Of a DNA stretch of 20,014 nt, positions 6,175-11,363 are shown in pieces. Source of the DNA: Rhizobium leguminosarum (GTDB lineage: Bacteria > Pseudomonadota > Alphaproteobacteria > Rhizobiales > Rhizobiaceae); assembly GCF_001652265.1 (NCBI RefSeq), contig NZ_LWBS01000459.1:1-20014 (forward strand), written 5' to 3'. The position numbers were made by a program, and so were the translations under genes. Position 1 is the first letter of the stretch; each line of letters begins with the position of its first letter. Below the pieces are notes generated by a model, which saw only the letters and a list, made by a program, of their open reading frames with translations, was not told the DNA's origin and searched no databases.

Positions 6175-6441
6175 ATGCGTACGTTTCGACGATATCGGAA
6201 AGGCGAGGCGGGTATCGGCTCGATTGTCATCAAGTTCTATCACTCGGGTGACCAGATCAGAGGATATCTCAGGAAGGTCACCGACCCCGAGCAGGAGGAG
6301 GATACCGTTTTCCCGAGCGAGGAACTGCAGGTGGACGATGCGTTTCTGATGGCCGAGAACAAGCACAGGGAAGCGACGCCCATCTTCGTCGAGCTTGCGG
6401 AAGGTATACGCTGGAATCCTGCCTGGGGCAGATTGATTTGA
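6175..6441 (+). CDS. Conserved hypothetical protein (88 aa)
   Basis: The protein has a basic start (MRTFRRYRKGEAGIGSIVIK), then FYHSGDQIRGYLRKVTDPEQ, an acidic middle (EEDTVFPSEELQVDD) and ends with VELAEGIRWNPAWGRLI. It is soluble and looks like a compact beta-rich domain; I do not recognise a named family. AAGGAG is six bases before ATG 6175. It is the last gene of the operon, 55 bases after the DUF3008 gene. A perfect palindrome ATTGCCGGCAAT (about 6450-6461) follows, without a T-run. Confidence 0.7.
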   Translation: MRTFRRYRKGEAGIGSIVIKFYHSGDQIRGYLRKVTDPEQEEDTVFPSEELQVDDAFLMAENKHREATPIFVELAEGIRWNPAWGRLI

Positions 6442-6585
6442 TGCGAGGGTATTGCCGGCAATGGGTTTCAGGAGAAAGGCGGACCTGTGAATACTCACTA
6501 CATCTGGATTGTCGTCATTCTTCTACGCGTTGTGCCTTTAGTCTGACAGGTGGACTTGCCTCCAGCGCTGAACTTGATCCCGACC

Positions 6586-6700
6586 TCAGGCGGTGAAACC
6601 ATTGTCGACGTGGTGGATCGAGCCGATGATGTTGCGGGCTGGCGAGAAACGCAACAAGTGCCCCGACATCGGCGGGGGTTCCGTAGCGAGGCATGGTAGG
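6586..6700 (-). pseudogene. C-terminal relic of a short-chain dehydrogenase/reductase, frameshifted
   Basis: On the minus strand from 6694 the sequence reads MPRYGTPADVGALVAFLASP, then after a one-base frame change NIIGSIHHVDNGFTA and a stop at 6588-6586. Together these make the standard SDR C-terminus (GRxGxPxDVAxxVAFLAS... IxGxxxxVDGG). The Rossmann fold and the catalytic Ser-Tyr-Lys part are absent, so it is a dead fragment. It is not derived from the intact SDR at 18218-19033, whose C-terminus is quite different. The rest of 6442-6585 holds only a 19-codon GTG-initiated hydrophobic frame (6487-6546) that could be another relic. Confidence 0.7.
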
Positions 6701-6739
6701 CCTCCTAAACGATCAGCCAAAGTCCATAGGGGCAGTCGA

Positions 6740-6958
6740 TCAAGGTGTCTCATCATCGACCTCCAACAGATCGACTAGCTCCGCCACTTTTCCCGCCGGC
6801 AGTCTTCGCCCTTCATTCATCAGCGCTTCATCAGCATTCACCCAAGCCCAGGCTTCGGCCAGATCCCGAACGGAAGCCCCTGTTGCCAGGATATCGGCAA
6901 GCAAGGTTTCGTCGACGGGTCCGAGAACGACAAATACGTCTTCAGAAGATAAGTCCAT
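6740..6958 (-). CDS. Small acidic hypothetical protein (72 aa)
   Basis: The protein reads MDLSSEDVFVVLGPVDETLL at the start, ADILATGASVRDLAEAWAWV in the middle, and ends LVDLLEVDDETP. It is acidic and helical, with no cysteines, signal or membrane segment. It resembles a conserved rhizobial protein of unknown function. AAAGGAGG about seven bases upstream is a strong ribosome binding site. It lies 79 bases downstream of nuoB on the same strand and may be co-transcribed with it. Confidence 0.75.
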   Translation of the reverse strand: MDLSSEDVFVVLGPVDETLLADILATGASVRDLAEAWAWVNADEALMNEGRRLPAGKVAELVDLLEVDDETP

Positions 6959-7037
6959 GGAACTGCCTCCTTTCGGGGCTCCCGGGAATCAACCTGCCCC
7001 TGCGAAGTTGCGATCTCCTACGTGAACAGCTTCAGGA

Positions 7038-7604
7038 TCAGCGTTCGATCGAACCGGTGCGGCGAATTTTTCTTTGAAGCAGCATCACGCCGTAGAGAAG
7101 CGCCTCGGCCGTCGGCGGACAGCCGGGCACGTAGATATCGACCGGAACGATACGGTCACAGCCGCGGACGACAGAGTAGGAATAGTGGTAATAGCCGCCG
7201 CCATTGGCGCACGAGCCCATGGAAATGACATAGCGCGGTTCCGGCATCTGGTCGTAGACTTTTCGGAGTGCCGGGGCCATCTTGTTGCACACCGTGCCGG
7301 CGATGATCATCGTATCCGACTGACGCGGGCTGCCGCGCGGCGCAAAGCCGAACCTTTCGGCATCATAGCGCGGCATCGCCATCTGCATCATCTCGATCGC
7401 GCAGCAGGCAAGCCCGAATTGCATCCACATCAATGAACCCGTGCGCGCCCAGGTGATCAGGTTATCGGCAGACGTGACCAGAAAGCCCCTGTCGGCCAAT
7501 TCGTCATTCAGCTCGGAAAAATAGGGATCGGGAACAGCAGGGCTATTTCCTGTTTCAAAAACATTCTTTGCAGCGGGTGTTATCAAGGGCTCGCGACGTT
7601 CCAT
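7038..7604 (-). CDS. nuoB: NADH-quinone oxidoreductase subunit B homologue (orphan NuoB)
   Basis: A 188-aa homologue of the complex I subunit that carries the terminal [4Fe-4S] cluster N2, next to the quinone site. All four cluster ligands are present: Cys67 and Cys68 ([10 protein letters not shown]), Cys132 (GSCANGGG) and Cys162 (VPGCPP). Length and core are normal, and the core '[18 protein letters not shown]' is typical, so the protein could be functional. The start at 7604 ([10 protein letters not shown]) is chosen over an upstream TTG at 7640; the ribosome binding site is weak (GAGGA about 13 bases away). No nuoA, nuoC, nuoD or other complex I gene adjoins it, so it is an isolated paralogue. 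It could replace the housekeeping NuoB under some condition or serve another membrane complex; that is inference. Confidence 0.92.
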   Translation of the reverse strand: MERREPLITPAAKNVFETGNSPAVPDPYFSELNDELADRGFLVTSADNLITWARTGSLMWMQFGLACCAIEMMQMAMPRYDAERFGFAPRGSPRQSDTMIIAGTVCNKMAPALRKVYDQMPEPRYVISMGSCANGGGYYHYSYSVVRGCDRIVPVDIYVPGCPPTAEALLYGVMLLQRKIRRTGSIER

Positions 7605-7961
7605 GGGAAATCCATCCTCGCTGACCAGACAGCAGCCCAATGCATGGAAACAGCAGAGGTTCCATCAGAACGGCGATTCTCGTCCGAGTTTTTGGCCGGT
7701 GCACAGCGGCTTCGCGACAAGCTGAAGAGATGGACGCGGTATGAAAATCTGTCTGCCTCTCATCGAGCCGGACGCGGTTTTAGCTTGCACGCCAGGATCG
7801 ACCGAGACCATCTGCCGCTGTTTAAGAATGGACGAAGGTGGTGATCTGTGGGTTGATTGCGGCGGATCGGCAAGGTGATGACGCCAGAGACGATGGATGA
7901 CTGCCCGGACGCAAAGCCTGCACTCAAGTCGACGTGAAGGATGACACCTGAACGCTAGTTT
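7605..7961. other. Intergenic stretch without a supported gene
   Basis: It contains a plus frame from ATG 7644 (66 codons) and minus frames, none with a recognisable motif or good ribosome binding site. TTCCATCAGAA occurs near 7661 and again near 7987, an 11-base direct repeat of unknown meaning. The nuoB promoter should be here, but no clear sigma-70 or stress-type match was found on the minus strand. Confidence 0.4.
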
Positions 7962-7986
7962 GGAACATCCCCGCCTCCAGTATGTT
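7962..7986 (+). promoter_or_regulatory. EcfG/RpoE2-type promoter of the 8017-8636 gene pair
   Basis: GGAAC (7962-7966), 17 bases, GTT (7984-7986), followed by AAGGGAGGG and ATG 8017. The predicted leader is only about 22-25 nt, and the placement is ideal. Confidence 0.75.
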
Positions 7987-8016
7987 TCCATCAGAAATGA
8001 AACAAGGGAGGGACGG

Positions 8017-8346
8017 ATGCTCTCCATTGAAACAAGGATTGTCGATTGGGCCAAGCGGATATGCGTGATGTGTGCCGTCGGGCTTGTATCAGCATCAGCT
8101 CTTGCCCAAGCGCCCACCAATCAGTCGGATCGCTGCCAAGCGCCGGATCCGCAGCAGAACCAAAATATGACTACGGCGGAAGACAATTCACAGCCGGCAA
8201 ATAAACCCGACACTGAAAAATTATCCGATTGCAATGGCGTTTTAAAGCCGCCTTCGACCGGCGACAGCGATCTCGTCGAGCCCGCGCCACCGGTCGGTGA
8301 TACGCCGGTGATCCGGCCAGACGAGATTCCGCAAAAACAGCAGTGA
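8017..8346 (+). CDS. Small exported Pro/Asp-rich protein
   Basis: A 109-aa protein. Residues 1-34 look like a Sec signal peptide with a basic N-region (ETRIVDWAKR), hydrophobic core (ICVMCAVGLVSASALA) and probable cleavage after ALAQA. The mature part is low-complexity, with a Gln/Asn-rich section, the conserved KLSDCNGVLKPPSTGDSDLV, and a tail of GDTPVIRPDEIP. Two cysteines (in DRC and SDC) could form a disulfide in the periplasm. Related rhizobial proteins share the SDCNGVLKPP and TPVIRP parts; the function is unknown. AAGGGAGGG precedes ATG 8017. It is directly downstream of a stress-type promoter and 23 bases before the next gene. Confidence 0.8.
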   Translation: MLSIETRIVDWAKRICVMCAVGLVSASALAQAPTNQSDRCQAPDPQQNQNMTTAEDNSQPANKPDTEKLSDCNGVLKPPSTGDSDLVEPAPPVGDTPVIRPDEIPQKQQ

Positions 8347-8369
8347 GCATAGCTGAACTGGAGTTCGTG

Positions 8370-8636
8370 ATGAGTCCTGACGATGAGAAAGCCGGCAAGT
8401 TCGAATGGATCGTACCACAGGACGCAGGAGATATCCGCCATCTTTCCATCGATGGAAACTATGTCGGTTCGATTGCCCGCAACACCGAAAATCCCTCAGC
8501 GCAGCATCAGTGGAGTTGGCGCGTGACCATTGGCGATAGCATCGATCGCAATATGCCGTTGGCCGGGCAGGCGGACGATGAGCAGGCCGCCAAGAAGGCC
8601 GCGGAAGAAGCTTATTCGCGGGCAAGACTAGTGTGA
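8370..8636 (+). CDS. Conserved hypothetical protein (88 aa)
   Basis: A soluble protein reading MSPDDEKAGKFEWIVPQDAG, then DIRHLSIDGNYVGSIARNTE, then HQWSWRVTIGDSIDRN, and ending in a helical DDEQAAKKAAEEAYSRARL. The pattern suggests a small beta-sheet with a C-terminal helix, as in proteins that follow a substrate-like WxW segment; no family is recognised. GGAG six bases before ATG 8370 decides the start. An in-frame GTG at 8343 overlaps the stop of the upstream gene and is the alternative. It is probably co-transcribed with that gene. Two short pieces of this gene reappear in rearranged form at 14331-14372. Confidence 0.7.
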   Translation: MSPDDEKAGKFEWIVPQDAGDIRHLSIDGNYVGSIARNTENPSAQHQWSWRVTIGDSIDRNMPLAGQADDEQAAKKAAEEAYSRARLV

Positions 8637-8786
8637 CTGTCGGTGACGGCCGGCTGGGCGCTTCCCTGTACTGGCGAAATACAGCCACGTGCGGCAAAAT
8701 CGGCGGCGGCGGTCATCCACCCCAGGGCCTTCTCTCTTGATCGGCTCTGTGAAGAATTTTGATCCTGCTTGCTTGCCGCCATAGAC

Positions 8787-8849
8787 ATGACTCTGGAACA
8801 AATCTCTCAAGCTGTCGTTCGCCGACCAGTGAAGGAATACGCCAAATGA
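8787..8849 (+). CDS. Possible 20-codon mini-ORF coupled to the 89-aa gene
   Basis: ATG 8787 opens a frame reading MTLEQISQAVVRRPVKEYAK whose TGA (8847-8849) overlaps the ATG of the next gene as ATGA, the geometry of translational coupling. It has no ribosome binding site, and the stress-type promoter lies inside it (-35 at 8795), so transcripts from that promoter would start within it and not contain its start codon. It may therefore be a relic or chance. Confidence 0.2.
   Translation: MTLEQISQAVVRRPVKEYAK
8795..8819 (+). promoter_or_regulatory. EcfG/RpoE2-type promoter of the 89-aa gene (copy 1)
   Basis: GGAAC (8795-8799), 17 bases, GTT (8817-8819), then ATG at 8846, so the leader is about 20 nt and includes GAAGGAA. 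The site is preserved unchanged apart from one spacer base in the duplicate at 14387-14411. Confidence 0.75.
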
Positions 8850-9115
8850 GCGACATGGCAGATGAAACGGAAGCGCGGTTGAACGCCCACCGCCGGCTCT
8901 TTGTGTCACTGCTCACAATTATCGCCGGTGATCCAAAGTTTCATCAGGCGCTGGAATCGCTGGCGCACGAAAATGAAACCGTCGGCGATCAGGAAGAAGA
9001 TCCCGGTGCCGAACCGAGCAGGGCTTTCGCCATTCAGGGCCTGGCGAACGACGAAATCCGTGCAATTCTCAAAGATGCCCTCGCACGGGCGCTTGCCCGG
9101 AAGCGAAGCCGGTGA
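8846..9115 (+). CDS. Duplicated 89-aa hypothetical protein, copy 1
   Basis: A helical, charged, soluble protein: MSDMADETEARLNAHRRLFV, then SLLTIIAGDPKFHQALESLA, then an acidic linker (DQEEDPGAEPSRAF), and a basic C-terminus ending LARALARKRSR. There are no cysteines, signal or membrane segment. I do not recognise a named family. AAGGAA eight bases before ATG 8846 is the ribosome binding site. It faces the gene at 9181 tail to tail. An identical protein is encoded at 14438-14707, and the two coding sequences show no nucleotide difference. This implies a recent duplication or conversion. Expression is probably part of the general stress response. Confidence 0.75.
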   Translation: MSDMADETEARLNAHRRLFVSLLTIIAGDPKFHQALESLAHENETVGDQEEDPGAEPSRAFAIQGLANDEIRAILKDALARALARKRSR

Positions 9116-9180
9116 CTGCAAAAGATGGAAATTTGAATCCGATATGCGGAAGCGGTCGAATTGAACGGCCTTACGCAAAC

Positions 9181-9474
9181 CTACATCGCCGGTACGAACT
9201 TCCAGAACACACCCTCGTAGCGTTCCGGATAATATTTGAATTCGCATTCGAAGCGCCGGCCATAGGCTTCGGCATTGTCGAGAGCAATCTTGCTGACAGG
9301 GTTCATCCCCGTCCCCGGGGCGAACCAGTCCTCGATCAGATCCTCGGGTACGTAGGCACCGATTCTGAGCGGAAGCTTCGTCAGCACGTCGTCCATTTCT
9401 TCGGGAGGCATCGTCTTTCCAAATTCTAACATTGCTTCCGATCGATCTCCGACAGTGCATTGTGCCTGCGTCAT
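9181..9474 (-). CDS. Conserved hypothetical protein (97 aa), intact copy
   Basis: A soluble protein with LEFGKTMPPEEMDDVLTKLP, then LRIGAYVPEDLIEDWFAPGT, then GMNPVSKIALDNAEAYGRRF, and ending ECEFKYYPERYEGVFWKFVPAM. It has well-conserved-looking aromatic C-terminal motifs but no family I can name. Two starts are possible: ATG 9474 (97 aa) and ATG 9432 (83 aa, beginning MLEFGK); neither has a strong ribosome binding site, and the shorter one fits the conserved-looking part. The last 133 bases are inside the 539-bp repeat, and the duplicate at 14773 lacks the 5' half. A minus-strand stress-type promoter lies 300 bases upstream at 9777-9801. Confidence 0.7.
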   Translation of the reverse strand: MTQAQCTVGDRSEAMLEFGKTMPPEEMDDVLTKLPLRIGAYVPEDLIEDWFAPGTGMNPVSKIALDNAEAYGRRFECEFKYYPERYEGVFWKFVPAM

Positions 9475-9558
9475 ATCGGACCGGCGATCTAGGGATCGAG
9501 CCGCCCGGACGTTCCTGTCCGTCGGCTGAAGGCTTTCACTGCGCGCTCGCTGCCGAAA

Positions 9559-9672
9559 TCAATGTCGATGCTCGATCATGATCGCGCAAAGGCCATCGTA
9601 CGTTTCTCCAGGAAGCCAACGCGATCCAACGAGCAGCGGAGCCGCCAGATCGCGTCGCTCGCTCTTGGCCAT
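9559..9672 (-). CDS. Possible 37-codon small protein
   Basis: The minus-strand frame from ATG 9672 to the TGA at 9561-9559 reads MAKSERRDLAAPLLVGSRWL and then PGETYDGLCAIMIEHRH. The composition is protein-like and it starts about 100 bases after the predicted -10 of the stress-type promoter at 9777-9801, much like the distances seen for two other genes here. No ribosome binding site is evident and no family is recognised. The rest of 9475-9955 shows no gene. Confidence 0.3.
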   Translation of the reverse strand: MAKSERRDLAAPLLVGSRWLPGETYDGLCAIMIEHRH

Positions 9673-9776
9673 GACGGCTGACGCCGTCGTACAGCCGAGC
9701 TTTAGTTCAGACCGGCAAATATGAATTCACATCGAGTCGCTGCGCCTCGGGATTTAGTGGCCCGGCACCGCAATTA

Positions 9777-9801
9777 AACTAATTGAAAGAGAAGTTGTTC
9801 C
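9777..9801 (-). promoter_or_regulatory. EcfG/RpoE2-type general stress promoter (minus strand)
   Basis: On the minus strand GGAAC (9801-9797) is followed by 17 bases and GTT (9779-9777). Downstream on that strand are the possible small ORF at 9672-9559 and the gene at 9474-9181, so it could drive both with a long leader. Confidence 0.6.
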
Positions 9802-9955
9802 TCGATCCGCGGGACCAGCGCGTGGAAGGAGGCAAACAGAAGTTTACAGGCTGTTAGGAAGGCCGTTAGCGGCTTGCTTGTTTGCGCCGGCGCTGCCTGG
9901 AACATTCCATTGATCGCCGCGAGTGGCCTTTTACATGTGATTAAGGTGGCTCGCC

Positions 9956-10360
9956 GTGATTAGGATCGGAAGGACCGCAGGCAACGCGTTACTGCGGCAA
10001 ACCACCTGGCGTGAACCCCGGCAGGGCAAGCCCGATGCCGGCGCCGGGCTGGAGCTCGACGCCATCGCCGCCGTCGTCATTGGTGGCACCAGCCTCCTGG
10101 GCGGACGCGGCAGCCTCGCGGGCACCTTCTGCGGGGTGCTGATCTTCGGTCTGCTGTCCAACATTCTGCAGCTGCACAACATCAATTCGAAACCTCCGGT
10201 GCCTCCACCGGTAATGCCCGTATCTCCGATCAACGAACCGGAGCCCGATCTGCTGCCGGACGAAGCACCAAATCCCAACCAAGATGAGCATAAAGACCCC
10301 CAAATACGCGTCGCGAGTTTCCGGCCGTCGGAGTTGATTTTTAGCTTCTTCGGAACTTAA
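9956..10360 (+). pseudogene. Chimeric ORF: sugar ABC permease (RbsC-like) fragment fused to Pro-rich tail
   Basis: Residues about 22-77 (10019-10186) read GLELDAIAAVVIGGTSLLGG, then RGSLAGTFCGVLIFGLLSN, the conserved C-terminal part of RbsC-type ribose/sugar ABC transporter permeases (normally about 320 aa). Everything upstream, and the last membrane segment after SNILQLHN, is missing. From residue about 79 the frame continues into PPVPPPVMPVSPINEPEPDL and LPDEAPNPNQDEHKDPQ, a low-complexity sequence like small Pro/Asp-rich rhizobial proteins. The frame is open at 134 codons but has no credible start signal, so it is best read as two gene remnants joined by deletion. The Pro-rich part might still be expressed from ATG 10214. 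Confidence 0.65.
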
Positions 10361-10376
10361 GGCGCCAGGCTTGGTT
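10352..10376 (+). promoter_or_regulatory. EcfG/RpoE2-type promoter upstream of the lipoprotein gene
   Basis: GGAAC (10352-10356), 17 bases, GTT (10374-10376), about 100 bases before the lipoprotein start region. The -35 element overlaps the last codons of the chimeric ORF. The gene at 10796 would be the second gene of the transcript. Confidence 0.7.
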
Positions 10377-10475
10377 CGGTGGCCTTAACGTGACGGTCCC
10401 GACAAAGCCGACACTCGGTCCGTCGCATCGCCATGAATTATTGAGGAAATAGCCGTCTATCAGGATCAAACCGGA

Positions 10476-10738
10476 ATGGAAGTTCAAATAAAAAAATTTC
10501 TCCTCGTAGGGATGTTGGGTTGTCATTGGCGGCTTGTACGCCGACGGAACGAGGGGCCGGAATCGGTGCTGCCACCGGTGCCGTCGTCGGCGGCGTAGCG
10601 ACAGGCAATGTTCGCGGCGCCGCAGTTGGTGCGGCCGTGGGTGGCGTATCCGGTGCCCTGATCGGGAATGTCGCGGGACAACCGGGCCGCTGCTACTACC
10701 GAGACCGCGCCGGGAACCGCTATGTCGATCGTTGCTGA
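10476..10738 (+). pseudogene. Gly-zipper (YMGG-like) lipoprotein, signal peptide frameshifted
   Basis: The C-terminal 72 codons in one frame give LSLAACTPTERGAGIGAATG, then Gly-zipper repeats (AVVGGVATG, AAVGAAVGGVSGALIG) and CYYRDRAGNRYVDRC, a typical small outer-membrane Gly-zipper lipoprotein with the lipobox LAAC. The start of its signal peptide, KKFLLVGMLG, is present just upstream but in another frame. Restoring one T in GGGTTGTCA (10517-10525) joins them as GMLGLSLAAC. In addition, the codon before KKF, where the start is expected after GGAAG, is ATA (10488-10490); the only upstream ATG is 10476. As read, neither a complete signal peptide nor a good start remains, so the lipoprotein is probably dead. 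A sequencing error could also explain the missing base. Confidence 0.65.
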
Positions 10739-10769
10739 GCTTTTCCCGGCCTTAGTCGGCAAGAGCTCA
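10736..10769 (+). terminator. Hairpin between the lipoprotein gene and the next gene
   Basis: TGAGCT (10736-10741, including the stop codon) pairs with AGCTCA (10764-10769). Inner bases can pair partly through GCC and GGC. It is not followed by a T-run, so it is more likely an RNA-processing or stability element than an efficient terminator. Confidence 0.3.
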
Positions 10770-10795
10770 AACTGGTCCTGTGATAGGAGATGAAC

Positions 10796-11059
10796 ATGCT
10801 CGATGATCAACAACGGAATTTCGTTGTCGATGCCGTCAAAGCCGTTCTTGAAAAATTCAACAGGAGCGGATCCGCCTTCACACCGTCCATGGTCATCGAT
10901 GCGATCGAGGAAGATCAACGATATGCAGACGATGACGTATGGCAGGATGAGGAAGCTCCGTCGGCCGTTACCGACGCCATCATGCAGCGGACGGAGCAAT
11001 TGGGGGGAGACTCAGATCGTGCTCCTGGAGGACGATCCAACCGACAAATGGAACTTTAA
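10796..11059 (+). CDS. Small acidic hypothetical protein (87 aa)
   Basis: The protein reads MLDDQQRNFVVDAVKAVLEK, then FNRSGSAFTPSMVIDAIEED, then QRYADDDVWQDEEAPSAVTD. It is acidic and helical and probably binds a partner; there is no known family. AGGAG at 10785-10789 abuts ATG 10790 but is properly spaced from the in-frame ATG 10796, which is chosen. The last 15 residues (GDSDRAPGGRSNRQM) differ in style from the rest. A run of six G residues at 11002-11007 precedes them, and the alternative frame after it reads TQIVLLEDDPTDKWNFKDAT to a stop at 11075. A frameshift at the G run is therefore possible. It follows the lipoprotein gene by 57 bases and probably shares its stress-type promoter. 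Confidence 0.7.
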   Translation: MLDDQQRNFVVDAVKAVLEKFNRSGSAFTPSMVIDAIEEDQRYADDDVWQDEEAPSAVTDAIMQRTEQLGGDSDRAPGGRSNRQMEL

Positions 11060-11075
11060 GGACGCCACATCGTAA

Positions 11076-11363
11076 CAGTGTTGGCGATGATGTTTGGCTT
11101 TAGCCGCGCAAGCCGATCGGGAATTTTTCCGGAGCCATGGCTTGCGTCGAGGACGTGGATATCATGCAGAAGCTAGAATTGGCGAGCGAGGCAGCGGAGC
11201 CGTAAGGAGTGGAAGGCAGCACGGGAAAAGGCTGCCCCGAGCGGAGACGGTTCTGCTGAACGAACGGTAGTCTCGGAGCAGCAACGTCACTGGTCCTGAC
11301 TGGATGTCGCCACCGCCTGCTGAACTGGCTGATCATAAGACGAGCAAAAGGAAGGAGGCCAGG
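11076..11363. other. Intergenic stretch before the methyltransferase fusion gene
   Basis: No supported gene. A plus frame at about 11106-11204 reads KPIGNFSGAMACVEDVDIMQ and then KLELASEAAEP to a stop; it might be a relic but is not recognised. GGCAGC and GCTGCC near 11215-11236 can form a stem. No stress-type promoter is present; GGAAC at 11050 is followed after 17 bases by GTA, not GTT. The promoter of the 11364 operon was not identified. Confidence 0.35.

Larger units (their letters stand above)
8775..9313. repeat. 539-bp direct repeat, copy 1
   Basis: The segment is repeated at 14367-14905 in the same orientation at a constant offset of 5,592 bases with no indels. Reading by eye I find three substitutions, all outside the 89-aa gene. 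Copy 1 contains the stress-type promoter, the mini-ORF, the whole 89-aa gene and the 3' 133 bases of the gene at 9181-9474. Because that convergent gene is intact here and truncated in the other copy, copy 1 is the parent. Confidence 0.97.

Noticed and set aside
7531..7555. GGAAC followed by GTT with 16-base spacing inside nuoB
   Set aside because: The spacing differs from all other sites, it is within the coding region on the opposite strand, and no gene follows it.
11049..11073. Near-match GGAAC-N17-GTA before the methyltransferase fusion; another at 19417-19441
   Set aside because: The -10 base differs from the nine exact sites; accepting such variants would raise the chance background.
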